Counted from the stretch's first letter, positions 1-9,625 are shown. The stretch: DNA of 60,221 nucleotides from Micavibrio sp. (GCA_002695035.1 NZNU01000040.1:1-60221), one strand, 5' to 3'. Program-made: numbers and translations. Notes: generated by a model from the sequence alone, not told the origin.

Positions 1-507
1 CCTTACTTCATGGGCTCAGACACTGATTTTAAAAATGTAAGAAAAGCCGTTTCATGCCCTCTCATCCGTAAAGATTTTATGGTCGATTTGTACCAGATAT
101 ATGAGAGCAGATATTTGGGTGCGGATTGTGTTCTGCTCATAATGGCTTCACTTGATGATGGATTAGCAAAGGAAATGCGCTCTCTGGCAGAAGAACTCGG
201 CATGAGCACTCTAATTGAAGTTCATAACCGGAAAGAGCTTGAACGTGCCCATACGCTGTCCCCACGCTTAATCGGCGTTAACAGTCGCAACCTTAAAACG
301 ATGAAAGTTGATGTTGACGCTACAATATCAATGGCGGCTGACATAAAAGACGGCATACTCCCTATTGCTGAAAGTGGGATAAAAACCCCTTCCGATGTTT
401 CTGCTTTGTATAAAGGTGGATATAGAGGATTCCTGATAGGAGAATCCTTGATGAGATCAAAAGATGCTTCGCAGAGTATAAAAGCCTTAGAAAACATAAG
501 CATTTAA
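1..507 (+). CDS. trpC: Indole-3-glycerol phosphate synthase, 3' part
   Basis: Indole-3-glycerol phosphate synthase makes indole-glycerol phosphate from CdRP in tryptophan synthesis (cytoplasmic TIM barrel). The 5' end lies outside the window: the frame is open from base 1 and already reads a conserved family stretch, PYF.GS, so the Met at base 10 is internal. Family landmarks follow: the LIRKDFMVD strand with its catalytic lysine, the LIEVHN strand, IGVNSRNLKT, and the phosphate-binding ESGI and FLIGESLM near the C-terminus. About 168 residues of a usual 260 or so are present. It ends only 87 bases before lexA. In many Alphaproteobacteria moaC and moeA sit between trpC and lexA; here they do not. 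Confidence 0.96.
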   Translation, partial: PYFMGSDTDFKNVRKAVSCPLIRKDFMVDLYQIYESRYLGADCVLLIMASLDDGLAKEMRSLAEELGMSTLIEVHNRKELERAHTLSPRLIGVNSRNLKTMKVDVDATISMAADIKDGILPIAESGIKTPSDVSALYKGGYRGFLIGESLMRSKDASQSIKALENISI

Positions 508-518
508 AGCCCCCCCCC

Positions 519-547
519 TTGACGCTGCATGAGAACTAATGTAGAAC
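519..547 (+). promoter_or_regulatory. lexA promoter overlapping an SOS box
   Basis: A sigma70-like promoter reads TTGACG (519-524), 17-base spacer, TAGAAC (542-547). Lying across spacer and -10 is GAAC-N7-GAAC (533-536 and 544-547), which is the complement of GTTC-N7-GTTC, the known LexA operator of Alphaproteobacteria. A LexA dimer here would block RNA polymerase, so lexA should repress itself. The -35 is directly preceded by a run of nine C (510-518). Confidence 0.85.
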
Positions 548-594
548 AAATAGAGGACATTAAATAAACCAACGATATTATCTATGGGGATATT

Positions 595-1266
595 ATGCTA
601 ACCAAAAAGCAAAAAGACCTGCTTGTTTTTATTCATGATCGCATGACCAGTGATGGAGTTGCGCCCTCTTTTGACGAGATGAAAACAGCTCTCGAACTTA
701 AGTCTAAATCAGGTGTACATCGCCTTGTTACCGGACTTGTTGAGCGGGGCTATCTTGAGCGCCTGCCAAATCGCGCCCGCGCCTTGGATATTAAAAGGCT
801 ACCGGACGACATGACTGCAGACAATGTCGCCAACGCAAATTCAGACAGCGGGAACCAGCTTTTTCAACATGATACTGGCGGGGTACGACATGTACCTCTT
901 TATGGAAAAATTGCAGCCGGAACACCTATTGAGGCTATACGTCACGAAGGGGAATATATCGATGCCCCTCTTAGCATGATGGGTGGGAAGGGTGATTTTT
1001 ACGCACTGACTGTTGACGGTGAATCTATGAAAGATGCCGGTATTTGTGATGGTGATATGGCTATTATTCGCAGGACCGAAGAGGCGCGCAACGGAGATAT
1101 AGTTGTCGCACTGGTCAAAGGTGAAGAAGTAACACTAAAAACTCTAATGAAAAAAGGGGCAAAAGTTGATCTTGTCCCTGAAAACAAAGAACATAAGGTT
1201 CAGACCTATGATGCAGATCAGGTTCAAATTCAGGGCGTCCTGTCCTCCATTATCAGAATGTACTGA
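595..1266 (+). CDS. lexA: LexA repressor
   Basis: LexA is the SOS-response repressor, a DNA-binding autoprotease that self-cleaves when RecA is activated. The N-terminal winged helix-turn-helix covers about residues 1-66 (MLTKKQKDLL start, recognition region with KSGVHRLV). The C-terminal S24 peptidase domain shows the Ala108-Gly109 cleavage site in KIAAGTP, catalytic Ser144 in DGESMKDAG and catalytic Lys182 in VTLKTL. The Ser-Lys spacing of 38 residues matches E. coli closely (119 and 156). Length 223 is usual. Its own promoter carries an SOS box. The gene is convergent with comEC, with only five bases between stops. Confidence 0.97.
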   Translation: MLTKKQKDLLVFIHDRMTSDGVAPSFDEMKTALELKSKSGVHRLVTGLVERGYLERLPNRARALDIKRLPDDMTADNVANANSDSGNQLFQHDTGGVRHVPLYGKIAAGTPIEAIRHEGEYIDAPLSMMGGKGDFYALTVDGESMKDAGICDGDMAIIRRTEEARNGDIVVALVKGEEVTLKTLMKKGAKVDLVPENKEHKVQTYDADQVQIQGVLSSIIRMY

Positions 1267-1271
1267 AAACC

Positions 1272-3389
1272 TCATTGCCAAGGCCGTTTTTTGTCCTGAT
1301 TAACGGCTTTTTTCAGAACGATGGCACCTCTCTCCAGACTTATACTATGGCTGCCACCTTGTTTTAGCTGCCAATATCCAATCAGTTTTTTATCGGTGCA
1401 TGATTTTTGCCTCAGACCGAAAGGTGCTATAACATAATCAACGTCGGGATTAGAACAATCTTCTGATAAAGCATATTTCTGTCTTAGATAACTTACGCGC
1501 TCCCCGTTACTCAGTTTGATGTGGCATGCAGACATGTCACAGCAAATATTTTTCTCACAGCCTATCGCGGGAAATGTCTGAACTTCCTTCCCTGTCACGT
1601 TGAGTTGCTCCATCCATTGGCTTCGTACAAATCGTTCTTTAATTTTGCTCGACACATATAATGTTTTATTATCATGTACACCGACGAGCTTACCTGTTGA
1701 TGATACTAAAAGCTGTGGTGTCTGGTGGCTAATCACGAGTGCCATGAAGACAGCAAATAGTGGTACACATAAAAATCTAAAAAAGCCTTTTAATGCAAAA
1801 AGTGAAAATATTGACATTATAAGTATTAAAAATGCGGAAAAAGGCATCTGGCTAATACTGAATGTCGCATTTGGTAAGGACGCAACATTTTTTGCGATGT
1901 CGATAATAAGCCCGGTCCCCCATGACATTGGCTTCAAAGCCAGCCACTCCAAATTAAAAGGGGCAAGAAGAAAAGTCAGCACAGCAGACGGCATAACAAC
2001 AAAGGATAATATCGGCATAGCAAGCACATTTGCTAACAGTCCATACTTCGCCAAGGCGTTAAAATGATATAATGCAAAAGGAGCCGTTGCAATTGTGGCA
2101 ATCATTGTTGTGGCACAAATACCGCCAAAATAAAGCATGGACTTCCTAATAAGTCCTGCATGACTATACCACCTTGTGATTTTGGGTCTCAGGGCCTCAT
2201 AAAATAAAACCAAAGCCAAAACAGCAGAAAAAGACATTTGGAAACTTACTGTAGTCAGGTTTTCAGGCTTCCAGATCAAAAGCACCAGGGCGGCAAAAGA
2301 CACCAGTCGTAGCGATACCGGCGAACGATCCGCCATAATGGCAAAAAAGGCTATAACTGTCATCATCATAGCCCGCACTGATGGTGTGCCTGCGCCCACA
2401 AAGACTGTATAGAATATTGCAGCCATTATACCTGCAAAAGCTGCGATTTTCTTAATGGGCCAGTTCAAAGCAAGATAGGGAACACAGGCCATTAAAAAAC
2501 GTGATATGAAAAAGACAAAACCCGAAAAAAGCCCCACATGCAAGCCAGATATTGCAAGCATATGCGCCAGACCCGATTCACGAAACGCCCCCCAACTCGC
2601 ATCATCAATTGCCGCCCTTTGTCCTGTTAGAAGTGCCGTCATTACTGCCGACACCTGAACATCAGAACTTTCCAGAACTTTAGCGGACATATTTCTTCGT
2701 AACTGCTCAAGAACAGTGAACAGTTTCCTGTTTTGAGGCTCCTGTAAAATTTCAGGCTGTCCGTATGCAAAGCCTATTGCGCCGATATTTTTAAAATAAG
2801 AATACCTCTTGAAAGAAAAGTCACCCGGTATGGCTGGTCCGGCTGGTGGTTTTATATTTGCGCCAAAAGAAATAGTTTGACCAGGTTCAAGCCCTTCATC
2901 AGAACGGAACGTCATTTGAATATAGTGAGGGGTATCACTGCGCTCCAGATTTTCAACTTCCTGGACCTTGATTACGGCTTTACTACCGCTATCTGATGTC
3001 TCAATCTTATCGATAACACCTTTTACAACCGCGTAGCGGTCATGCTTTTCAAGAAATATTGTATCAACCGAGTGCGTCCTAAGCTGAGCAAGCCCGAAGC
3101 CACAGGCAGATACCATCAATGCAGAAATAAGTATAAAGCTGACTTGATGGCGCGCATATTTATATTTGTAAAAACCGGTTACTGCCAAAAGCATAGCCAG
3201 AAAGACTATCAAGCTGATTATATATGTCGGGTCAGGCTCGGCTGAAAGTCCGAAATAAAGACTTATCCCACAACCGAGGAAAAGCGGTGACAGCATAAAA
3301 AAACCGGACGCAAAGCTTTCCATCTGCCCGGCCAGAAAAGTTTTCAGGGGGTTTTCTGCCTCTCCCCAATGTGCAGCCCTTTTAAACAT
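1272..3389 (-). CDS. comEC: ComEC/Rec2-family inner-membrane protein
   Basis: ComEC-family proteins form the inner-membrane channel for single-stranded DNA uptake in natural transformation. The product (about 705 residues) has hydrophobic N-terminal helices, a soluble DUF4131/OB-like region (about 100-210), then the multi-helix Competence domain with the hallmark GLAHMLAISGLHVGLFSG and GAGTPSVRAMMM segments. The C-terminal 150 residues are soluble and show no HxHxDH motif, so the metallo-beta-lactamase domain of Bacillus ComEC is absent or unrecognisable; it ends in KKRPWQ. The ATG at 3389 was preferred to a TTG six bases upstream; neither has a clear ribosome-binding site. Divergent from gltX. 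Whether the cell is competent cannot be told from this gene alone. Confidence 0.9.
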   Translation of the reverse strand: MFKRAAHWGEAENPLKTFLAGQMESFASGFFMLSPLFLGCGISLYFGLSAEPDPTYIISLIVFLAMLLAVTGFYKYKYARHQVSFILISALMVSACGFGLAQLRTHSVDTIFLEKHDRYAVVKGVIDKIETSDSGSKAVIKVQEVENLERSDTPHYIQMTFRSDEGLEPGQTISFGANIKPPAGPAIPGDFSFKRYSYFKNIGAIGFAYGQPEILQEPQNRKLFTVLEQLRRNMSAKVLESSDVQVSAVMTALLTGQRAAIDDASWGAFRESGLAHMLAISGLHVGLFSGFVFFISRFLMACVPYLALNWPIKKIAAFAGIMAAIFYTVFVGAGTPSVRAMMMTVIAFFAIMADRSPVSLRLVSFAALVLLIWKPENLTTVSFQMSFSAVLALVLFYEALRPKITRWYSHAGLIRKSMLYFGGICATTMIATIATAPFALYHFNALAKYGLLANVLAMPILSFVVMPSAVLTFLLAPFNLEWLALKPMSWGTGLIIDIAKNVASLPNATFSISQMPFSAFLILIMSIFSLFALKGFFRFLCVPLFAVFMALVISHQTPQLLVSSTGKLVGVHDNKTLYVSSKIKERFVRSQWMEQLNVTGKEVQTFPAIGCEKNICCDMSACHIKLSNGERVSYLRQKYALSEDCSNPDVDYVIAPFGLRQKSCTDKKLIGYWQLKQGGSHSISLERGAIVLKKAVNQDKKRPWQ
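1282..1313 (+). terminator. Putative intrinsic terminator of lexA
   Basis: Inverted repeat GCCGTT (1283-1288) and AACGGC (1302-1307) with a 13-base loop, followed by a run of six T (1308-1313) on the plus strand. It lies 16 bases after the lexA stop, inside the 3' end of the convergent comEC. The stem is short, so termination strength is uncertain. Confidence 0.5.
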
Positions 3390-3448
3390 AGACAAAATCT
3401 ATATACTCATTTCTGTTTTAAACCAATGAAGAATAACTGAAAATACTT

Positions 3449-4864
3449 ATGACTGTCATTACACGCTTCCCCCCTTCCCCTACTGGCTTTATGCATATAG
3501 GAAATGCACGTACAGCCATGTTTAACTGGCTCTTTGCAAAACACGAAAAAGGGAAGATGCTTCTGCGTATAGAAGATACTGACAGAACGCGCCACTCAGA
3601 AGAGGCCGTGCAGGCCATATATGACGGGATGAATTGGCTCGGCTTATCCTGGGACGGCGATGCTGTATCACAGTTTTCACGCTCTGACAGACATACTGAG
3701 GTGGCAGAGGCCCTTCTGGAAAAAGGGATGGCCTATAAATGCTACTGCACCTCCGAAGAGTTGGAAGCCATGCGTGAGAAAGCTCAGAAGGAAGGTCTGC
3801 CTACCTTTTATGACCGCAGGTGGAGAGACAAAGATGAAAATGATGCACCAGCGGATGTAAAACCTGTTATACGCATAAAAGCCCCCTTAACAGGTGAAAC
3901 TGTCATCGAAGATAAAGTGCAGGGCAAGATTACTATCAAAAATGAGCAGCTGGACGACTTCATCATATTGCGCTCTGATGGTACGCCCACTTATATGCTT
4001 GCTGTTGTGGTGGACGATAATGATATGGGTGTTACTCATGTTCTACGTGGCGATGATCACATGAATAATGCTTTCCGCCAGAAAATCATTATTGAGGCAA
4101 TGGGTTGGGACACACCGATTTATGGACACATGCCTATGATCTTAGGTCCTGATGGCTCTAAACTCTCAAAACGTCATGGGGCAGTCTCTCTGGAGGACTT
4201 TCAAGCCATGGGCTATTTACCCGAAGCTGTCTTTAATTATCTCCTGCGCTTGGGATGGAGTCATGGCAATGATGAAATTATCTCCAGAGAACAAGCTATC
4301 GAGTGGTTTACAATAGATAATATCGGCCACTCTCCCTCAAAATTCGACTATGACAAGCTCGAGAACCTGAACGCGCATTATATAAAGGAGCTGGATAATG
4401 AAAGGTTCAGCATACTTGTTCAGGATTTCTGGACAAAACTAAAAGTCCCCCAAATTTCAGAAGACATGCTGAAGGGTTTTCTACAACTGGCGGATGAGTT
4501 GAAGTCAAGAGCAAAGACATTAAAGCAAGCCGCTGAAGAATCAGTATTTTTATCATACTCAGCAGAGTATAATTTTGAAGGTGATGCACTCAATATACTC
4601 ACAGATGATGCTTTAACTTTACTGAAGGATTTAAAGCGTAGCTTATCCGGGTTAGATGATTTTTCTACTGATTCCGTGCAATCTGCCTGCAAACAATTTG
4701 CTAAAGAAAATGTCGATGGGAAGCTTGGTAAAATAGGTATGCCTTTACGGGCTGCAATTACTGGCCGAACACAATCACCATCTGTATTTGCCTGTGCCTC
4801 TGTTTTAGGCAAAGACGAGGTATTAAGGCGGATTGATTTTGCCATCGACAAACTCTCATCATAA
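3449..4864 (+). CDS. gltX: Glutamyl-tRNA synthetase
   Basis: GltX charges tRNA-Glu with glutamate (class I aminoacyl-tRNA synthetase, cytoplasm). The Rossmann catalytic core starts at once with [10 protein letters not shown] and the HIGH-type motif HIGN (residues 16-19). The KMSKS-type loop is KLSKR at 238-242. A helical anticodon-binding region follows to residue 471, a normal length. Two cysteines at about 98-100 recall the zinc site of the E. coli enzyme, but the later ligands are not evident. Many Alphaproteobacteria carry two gltX copies, one charging tRNA-Gln as well; this sequence does not decide which this is. It precedes gltA by 65 bases. Confidence 0.96.
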   Translation: MTVITRFPPSPTGFMHIGNARTAMFNWLFAKHEKGKMLLRIEDTDRTRHSEEAVQAIYDGMNWLGLSWDGDAVSQFSRSDRHTEVAEALLEKGMAYKCYCTSEELEAMREKAQKEGLPTFYDRRWRDKDENDAPADVKPVIRIKAPLTGETVIEDKVQGKITIKNEQLDDFIILRSDGTPTYMLAVVVDDNDMGVTHVLRGDDHMNNAFRQKIIIEAMGWDTPIYGHMPMILGPDGSKLSKRHGAVSLEDFQAMGYLPEAVFNYLLRLGWSHGNDEIISREQAIEWFTIDNIGHSPSKFDYDKLENLNAHYIKELDNERFSILVQDFWTKLKVPQISEDMLKGFLQLADELKSRAKTLKQAAEESVFLSYSAEYNFEGDALNILTDDALTLLKDLKRSLSGLDDFSTDSVQSACKQFAKENVDGKLGKIGMPLRAAITGRTQSPSVFACASVLGKDEVLRRIDFAIDKLSS

Positions 4865-4929
4865 GGATTGAAAATTTTCTAATTTCACTTAAGTTTTTAA
4901 ATAGAAAGACAAATCAGAAAGATTACAAC

Positions 4930-6243
4930 ATGACAGATAAAACAGCCGAAGATACTTTTACACTAACCAATGACCAGACAGGTGATAGCTGGAAACTCCC
5001 GGTTGCCAAGGGCACTTTAGGACCTGACGTCATAGATATCAGGAAACTTTATTCCCAGGCCGGAGTTTTTACCCTGGACCCTGCATTTACAGCAACAGGA
5101 AGCTGTAAGTCCCGCATCACATTCATTGATGGTGATGAAGGTGTACTGATGCACAGAGGCTACGATATTAAAGAACTTGCCGCCGAGAGCAATTACCTTG
5201 AAGTTTGTTATCTGCTTCTTTACGGAGAACTGCCTTCCAAAGCAGAAATGGAAGAATTCCGTCACAACATCACTTATCACACCATGGTGCATGAACAGGT
5301 TCATAAATTCTTCACTGGTTTCCGCCGCGATGCCCACCCGATGGCTATTATGTGCGGAATAGTCGGTGCCTTATCGGCTTTCTATCACGACTCACTTGAT
5401 ATTTGGGATGAAAAACAACGCGAGATTTCAGCGCATCGTTTGATTGCTAAAATACCTACACTTGCGGCGATGACCATGAAGTATTCACTCGGACAGCCAT
5501 TTGTATATCCCCGTAATGATCTTGGCTATGCCGAAAACTTCCTTCACATGTGTTTTTCCGTCCCTGCAGAGGAATACAAGGTAAGCCCTGTTCTGGCAGA
5601 TGCTATGGATAAAATTCTTATTCTTCATGCAGATCACGAACAAAATGCTTCGACCTCAACTGTGCGTATTGCCGGATCTTCTCAAGCTAACCCGTTCGCT
5701 TGCATAGCCTCCGGTATTACCTCACTTTGGGGGCCGGCACATGGCGGTGCAAATCAGGCCGTGCTTGAGATGCTGGAACAAATCGGTTCAAAAGAGCGCA
5801 TTCCAGAATTCCTTGAGCGCGCAAAGGATAAGGATGACCCCTTCCGTCTGATGGGCTTTGGCCACCGCGTTTACAAAAACTATGACCCGCGCGCAGCCGT
5901 TCTTAAGAAAAATTGCGATGAAGTTCTTGAAGAGCTTGGTGTTGAAAATGAACCTTTATTGGAAATCGCAAGAGAGCTTGAAAAAATCGCGTTGGAGGAT
6001 GACTATTTCGTTCAAAGAAAATTGTTCCCCAATGTCGATTTCTACTCAGGTATTATCCTCAAAGCTATGGGCTTCCCCACCAGCATGTTTACAGTCTTAT
6101 TTGCTGTAGCAAGAACAGTTGGGTGGGTCTCACAGTGGAAAGAGATGATGGAAGAAACAGCCTTGAAAATTGGCCGTCCACGCCAGTTATATGTTGGTGA
6201 AGGTCCACGTGACTACGTCCCCATGGACAAACGTAAATCTTAA
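4930..6243 (+). CDS. gltA: Citrate synthase
   Basis: Citrate synthase condenses oxaloacetate and acetyl-CoA at the entry of the TCA cycle. The 437-residue product is the hexameric type II form by length and motifs. Catalytic residues align with E. coli: His271 in WGPAHGG, His312 in [13 protein letters not shown] and Asp370 in [20 protein letters not shown] (residues 231-242) is the conserved active-site segment. It is the last plus-strand gene before the long minus-strand lipid A block, convergent with lpxB with a five-base gap and no visible terminator between them. Confidence 0.97.
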   Translation: MTDKTAEDTFTLTNDQTGDSWKLPVAKGTLGPDVIDIRKLYSQAGVFTLDPAFTATGSCKSRITFIDGDEGVLMHRGYDIKELAAESNYLEVCYLLLYGELPSKAEMEEFRHNITYHTMVHEQVHKFFTGFRRDAHPMAIMCGIVGALSAFYHDSLDIWDEKQREISAHRLIAKIPTLAAMTMKYSLGQPFVYPRNDLGYAENFLHMCFSVPAEEYKVSPVLADAMDKILILHADHEQNASTSTVRIAGSSQANPFACIASGITSLWGPAHGGANQAVLEMLEQIGSKERIPEFLERAKDKDDPFRLMGFGHRVYKNYDPRAAVLKKNCDEVLEELGVENEPLLEIARELEKIALEDDYFVQRKLFPNVDFYSGIILKAMGFPTSMFTVLFAVARTVGWVSQWKEMMEETALKIGRPRQLYVGEGPRDYVPMDKRKS

Positions 6244-6248
6244 CGGTT

Positions 6249-7436
6249 TTATGTACTAGCCAAATTTAAGATAAATTCTGCAGACCCTTGCGAAGGTGCT
6301 TTTGGGGTCTGCAAAATATGAATAAGACGCTCAAAACCTTCTTTTTGTTTTGCCGCAACATCCGGTTGCATTAATAATCTTTCCAAGCCTTTATATAAAT
6401 TATCGCTATTGCATTCATCCTGTAGATATTCCGGAACAACTTCATTTCCCAGCATGATATTTGCTAAATGGGCATGATCAATTCTGACGAGCCGTTTTAT
6501 GATTTGGTAGCTGAGCTTGTTTAGCTTATAGCCAATGATATGAGGTACACCAGATAAAGCCAGTTCGAGTCCGACTGTCCCTGATACAGCAACTGCCATA
6601 TCAAGTCCTTTAAATATCGCCTTTTTTTCGGCCTGATTGGTCACAAAAACAGGGTCATTTTTGAATTTAAAATCTTCTGCCTTGGCTTTTAAGGTTTCTA
6701 CCAGATGCGGCAGTGTTGGGAATATAAGCTGAAGCGATTTTCCCGGGTGCGTCTCTTCTAATCTTTTGAGAGATTGAAGAAATATGTCTGAATGTTTTTT
6801 AACTTCCTGTGTTCTACTTCCACAATATACGCCGATTGCAGTCTCATTGGCGCTCAGCCCGAGAGCGTGCCGCGATTGCGCCTTATCAGGCATTTGGGAA
6901 AGACTTTCCAGAAAAGGGTGTCCCATATAAAAAGCGTCCATCCCTTCCCTTTCAAAATATGGCGGCTCAAAAGGAAACAGACATATTATCGCATCCAGAA
7001 ATTGTGCAATATGCTCCGCCCTCCCCGGACGCCAAGCCCATACAGAAGGAGCCACTACATGAACCTGTTTTGGCCGATTCTCCAGTTTTTGTAATTTCTT
7101 TTGTACTCTGAAACAGAATTCAGGCCCATCAATTGTAATAACAACATCTGGTTGCAGGGTTTCAATTGCCTCAACTGTCTGGTTAATGCGTTTCAGCATA
7201 TGGGGGATTTTAGGCACGATTTCTGCAATCCCCATAAGAGAGAGCTCGGTCATGGGAAAAAGCGATTCCTTCAGTCCGGCACTTCGCATTCCGGTCCCGC
7301 CAATCCCAGCAATTGCGATATCAGGTTTCGCATCCACTAAGCCTTTTATAATCGCACTTCCTAATCGGTCTCCCGACTCCTCGGCCGCAATTATAAAGAC
7401 TCTTAGCGCCTTAGGATTCATCGTCATTTGGATCAT
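6249..7436 (-). CDS. lpxB: Lipid-A-disaccharide synthase
   Basis: LpxB joins UDP-2,3-diacylglucosamine and lipid X into the lipid A disaccharide at the inner-membrane face. The GT-B glycosyltransferase begins with RVFIIAAEESGDRLGS and keeps GIGGTGM, VVAPSVWAWRPGR and the C-terminal nucleotide-binding region (GTVGLELALSG). Length 395 is normal. The first ATG overlaps lpxI by 26 bases; ATGs at 7427 and 7421 are equally possible and the last starts right before the conserved KALRVFI. It takes the product of LpxI as one substrate, which explains the coupling. Last gene of the minus-strand lipid A run. Confidence 0.96.
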   Translation of the reverse strand: MIQMTMNPKALRVFIIAAEESGDRLGSAIIKGLVDAKPDIAIAGIGGTGMRSAGLKESLFPMTELSLMGIAEIVPKIPHMLKRINQTVEAIETLQPDVVITIDGPEFCFRVQKKLQKLENRPKQVHVVAPSVWAWRPGRAEHIAQFLDAIICLFPFEPPYFEREGMDAFYMGHPFLESLSQMPDKAQSRHALGLSANETAIGVYCGSRTQEVKKHSDIFLQSLKRLEETHPGKSLQLIFPTLPHLVETLKAKAEDFKFKNDPVFVTNQAEKKAIFKGLDMAVAVSGTVGLELALSGVPHIIGYKLNKLSYQIIKRLVRIDHAHLANIMLGNEVVPEYLQDECNSDNLYKGLERLLMQPDVAAKQKEGFERLIHILQTPKAPSQGSAEFILNLAST

Positions 7437-8280
7437 CCAACCCGATAATAAAAAGCTCGCTCTGATTTGCCTCCCGAATTACAGCATCCTTGTGAACCAT
7501 AAGCGACATGCCTGCATGTACAGCGATCCCTGCAAATCCCTGCTCTGCTGCTTTTTGTACAGTTTTAACACCGATCGTCGGCAAATCCATTGCCTTGTCC
7601 TGCTGGGGCTTGCATGTTTTTACCAAAACAGGTTTGTTTTTAGCACCTTCACGTGCCAAGCCGCCTGCTCGACCAATAAGTGCATCAGTTCCCTCTATGG
7701 CCTCTACCCCTAGGATTATACCGTCCTGAACGACCACAGATTGTCCTATATCAAGTCTGCCGATTTCTTGTGAAATACGAAAACCTGTCTTTATATCCTC
7801 CAAATACGATTCCTTTGGTGCCGTATCCGTTAAAACACCCTTCGGAGTTAGAACATCATTCATAAACTCATGGACACCGTGGAATACAAAACCTTCTTTT
7901 TCCAGCTCTTTTCTAACAGCCGTTAAAAGGCCATCATCACCAAGTGCTTTCAAACCAACCTTTGTAAGAAACCTTGCAGCTTTCCAATCGGGCTTCATGC
8001 CCTTAAAGCTGGGTCTTTTTATCGAACCGCAGAATACCAGATGTTTGATATCCCGTTTTTTCAAAGCGTTTATGTTCTTTTTTGCAGCACCCAGATCCGT
8101 CCAGATATGGTCTGTTCCCTCAACAGTTTCAATATCAGTATTACCTTCAAAGGCGATTATAAATAGCTCTATGTTATCTTCACGGCATGATTTAATAAGC
8201 TTGCGGGGTAAATCACCACCGCCGGCTATTACTGCCAGTTTATCGACTTTATTCAGGCCGCGCTTTTCCTCGGCTGACAT
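7411..8280 (-). CDS. lpxI: UDP-2,3-diacylglucosamine pyrophosphatase LpxI
   Basis: LpxI (formerly DUF1009) hydrolyses UDP-2,3-diacylglucosamine to lipid X; it replaces the unrelated LpxH in most Alphaproteobacteria. Recognised from KLAVIAGGGDLPRKL at the N-terminus, the GSIKRPSFKGMKPD segment in the middle, and the C-terminal region with PTIGVKTVQKAAEQG and GIAVHAGMSL. Length 289 fits the family. It overlaps lpxA upstream by 28 bases and lpxB downstream, so the three are translationally linked and act in consecutive steps. Confidence 0.95.
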   Translation of the reverse strand: MSAEEKRGLNKVDKLAVIAGGGDLPRKLIKSCREDNIELFIIAFEGNTDIETVEGTDHIWTDLGAAKKNINALKKRDIKHLVFCGSIKRPSFKGMKPDWKAARFLTKVGLKALGDDGLLTAVRKELEKEGFVFHGVHEFMNDVLTPKGVLTDTAPKESYLEDIKTGFRISQEIGRLDIGQSVVVQDGIILGVEAIEGTDALIGRAGGLAREGAKNKPVLVKTCKPQQDKAMDLPTIGVKTVQKAAEQGFAGIAVHAGMSLMVHKDAVIREANQSELFIIGLDDPNDDES

Positions 8281-9053
8281 AGGGGAAACCTCTTTTTTGC
8301 CCGGGCAAATTCTACAATTTTTGAAATATGAGGGTCTTCTTCGGCTTGCTCTTCAAGGGTCTTGATACGATCTTCAAACGTGCCTTCTGATGAGAAAAGC
8401 GATTTATAGGCCTTTTGCATTTTACGGACTTCATCCTTACTAAAACCGGAACGCTCAAGCCCGATCAGGTTAAGACCTGCAAGATTGGCCCGCTCGCCTT
8501 TTGCGCGCCCATAGGGAATTATATCTGCATCAATACCTGACAGGCCGCCAATTACGGCAAAGTCTCCTATTCTGATGAATTGGTGAACAGCGGCCAACCC
8601 TCCGATCACTACGTGGTTCCCGACCTGAACATGTCCTGCAAGTGTAGCATTATTTGCCATTATAACATTGTTCCCGACCTGACAGTCATGGGCTATATGC
8701 ACGCCAACCATAAAGTGGCCGTTATCGCCTACTCGCGTTACCATGCCGCCTTTCTCGGTTCCGGTATTCATTGTCACATGTTCAAAAATGCGGCAGTTCT
8801 CACCGATGATAAGCTCCGAGTTCTCACCACCGAATTTGAGGTCTTGAGGCGGACCAAAGGACGCAAAAGGTGACACCAACGTGCCTGCACCTAATGTTAC
8901 TTTACCTTCGATACTGACATGATTTTTTAAAACCACATTGTCGCCAAGAACCGCCCCCTTTCCTATTACACAGTAAGGACCAATCTTTACGTTAGCACCG
9001 ATATTAGTATCGGGGTCAACAACAGCGGTAGGATGTATATTTGAATCACTCAT
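8253..9053 (-). CDS. lpxA: UDP-GlcNAc O-acyltransferase
   Basis: LpxA adds the first 3-hydroxyacyl chain, from acyl-ACP, to UDP-GlcNAc and opens lipid A synthesis. The N-terminal two thirds is a left-handed parallel beta-helix of hexapeptide repeats (IHPTAVVDP onward). The catalytic histidine is His122 in VHIAHDCQVGN, aligned to His125 of E. coli; NNATLAGHV and VHQFIRIG follow. A helical C-terminal domain (about 195-266) includes NLIGLERSGFS. Length 266 is usual. Sits between fabZ and lpxI, with 70 bases before fabZ. Confidence 0.97.
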   Translation of the reverse strand: MSDSNIHPTAVVDPDTNIGANVKIGPYCVIGKGAVLGDNVVLKNHVSIEGKVTLGAGTLVSPFASFGPPQDLKFGGENSELIIGENCRIFEHVTMNTGTEKGGMVTRVGDNGHFMVGVHIAHDCQVGNNVIMANNATLAGHVQVGNHVVIGGLAAVHQFIRIGDFAVIGGLSGIDADIIPYGRAKGERANLAGLNLIGLERSGFSKDEVRKMQKAYKSLFSSEGTFEDRIKTLEEQAEEDPHISKIVEFARAKKRFPLCQPRKSAA

Positions 9054-9123
9054 AAGATAATAACTTTATTGGAATACCGCAAAATCGCCAGTCACAAGAC
9101 CTTACAGGGTGTGACAGAAAGGG

Positions 9124-9591
9124 CTAGCCTGCCGATTCCTTGTCCACAATCATTGCACTGAATGTTGCTTCCGAGACAACTTTGTCGTCTACTTTTGCAG
9201 TACCTTTAAACTTCCAAACAGCACCACGCGTACGAATGACTTCAATATGTAGATAAAGAGAATCACCGGGAGTTACGGGTTTGCGAAAGCGCGCATCATC
9301 AATAGCCATAAAATAGACAAGTTTATCTTTGGCATTTTCTCCCATGGAGTTGACGGCAAGAACACCAGCTGCCTGGGCTAATGCTTCAATAATCAGAACG
9401 CCGGGCATGATAGGCACATCCGGAAAATGACCTGTAAAATGCGGTTCATTCATAGTCACATTTTTTAAGCCGACAACAGACTCACCTTTTTTAAGATCAA
9501 CAATCCTGTCAACAAGAAGGATTGGATAGCGATGAGGAATCATCTCTAGGATTTTGGTAACAGGAATAGGCTCAAATTTTTCGTCAGTCAT
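9124..9591 (-). CDS. fabZ: 3-hydroxyacyl-ACP dehydratase FabZ
   Basis: FabZ dehydrates 3-hydroxyacyl-ACP in fatty-acid elongation and competes with LpxA and LpxD for the same acyl donor, which explains its place between them. The hot-dog fold protein has the diagnostic GHFPDVPIMPGVLIIEALAQ with catalytic His55 and Glu69, preceded by the FabZ start MIPHRYPILLVDRI. Length 155 is typical. Lies 34 bases after lpxD on the same strand. Confidence 0.97.
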   Translation of the reverse strand: MTDEKFEPIPVTKILEMIPHRYPILLVDRIVDLKKGESVVGLKNVTMNEPHFTGHFPDVPIMPGVLIIEALAQAAGVLAVNSMGENAKDKLVYFMAIDDARFRKPVTPGDSLYLHIEVIRTRGAVWKFKGTAKVDDKVVSEATFSAMIVDKESAG

Positions 9592-9625
9592 AATGATGGC
9601 ATTATAGAGAGATTTTTTAGCTTAT

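Noticed and set aside
1600-2067. 155-codon plus-strand frame inside comEC
   Set aside because: It is antisense to the conserved membrane core of comEC, has no ribosome-binding site and no family resemblance.
4420-4851. 143-codon minus-strand frame inside gltX
   Set aside because: Antisense of the gltX anticodon-binding domain; low-complexity Ser-rich translation typical of shadow frames.
7186-7713. 175-codon plus-strand frame across lpxB and lpxI
   Set aside because: Spans two firmly identified genes on the other strand and crosses their overlap.
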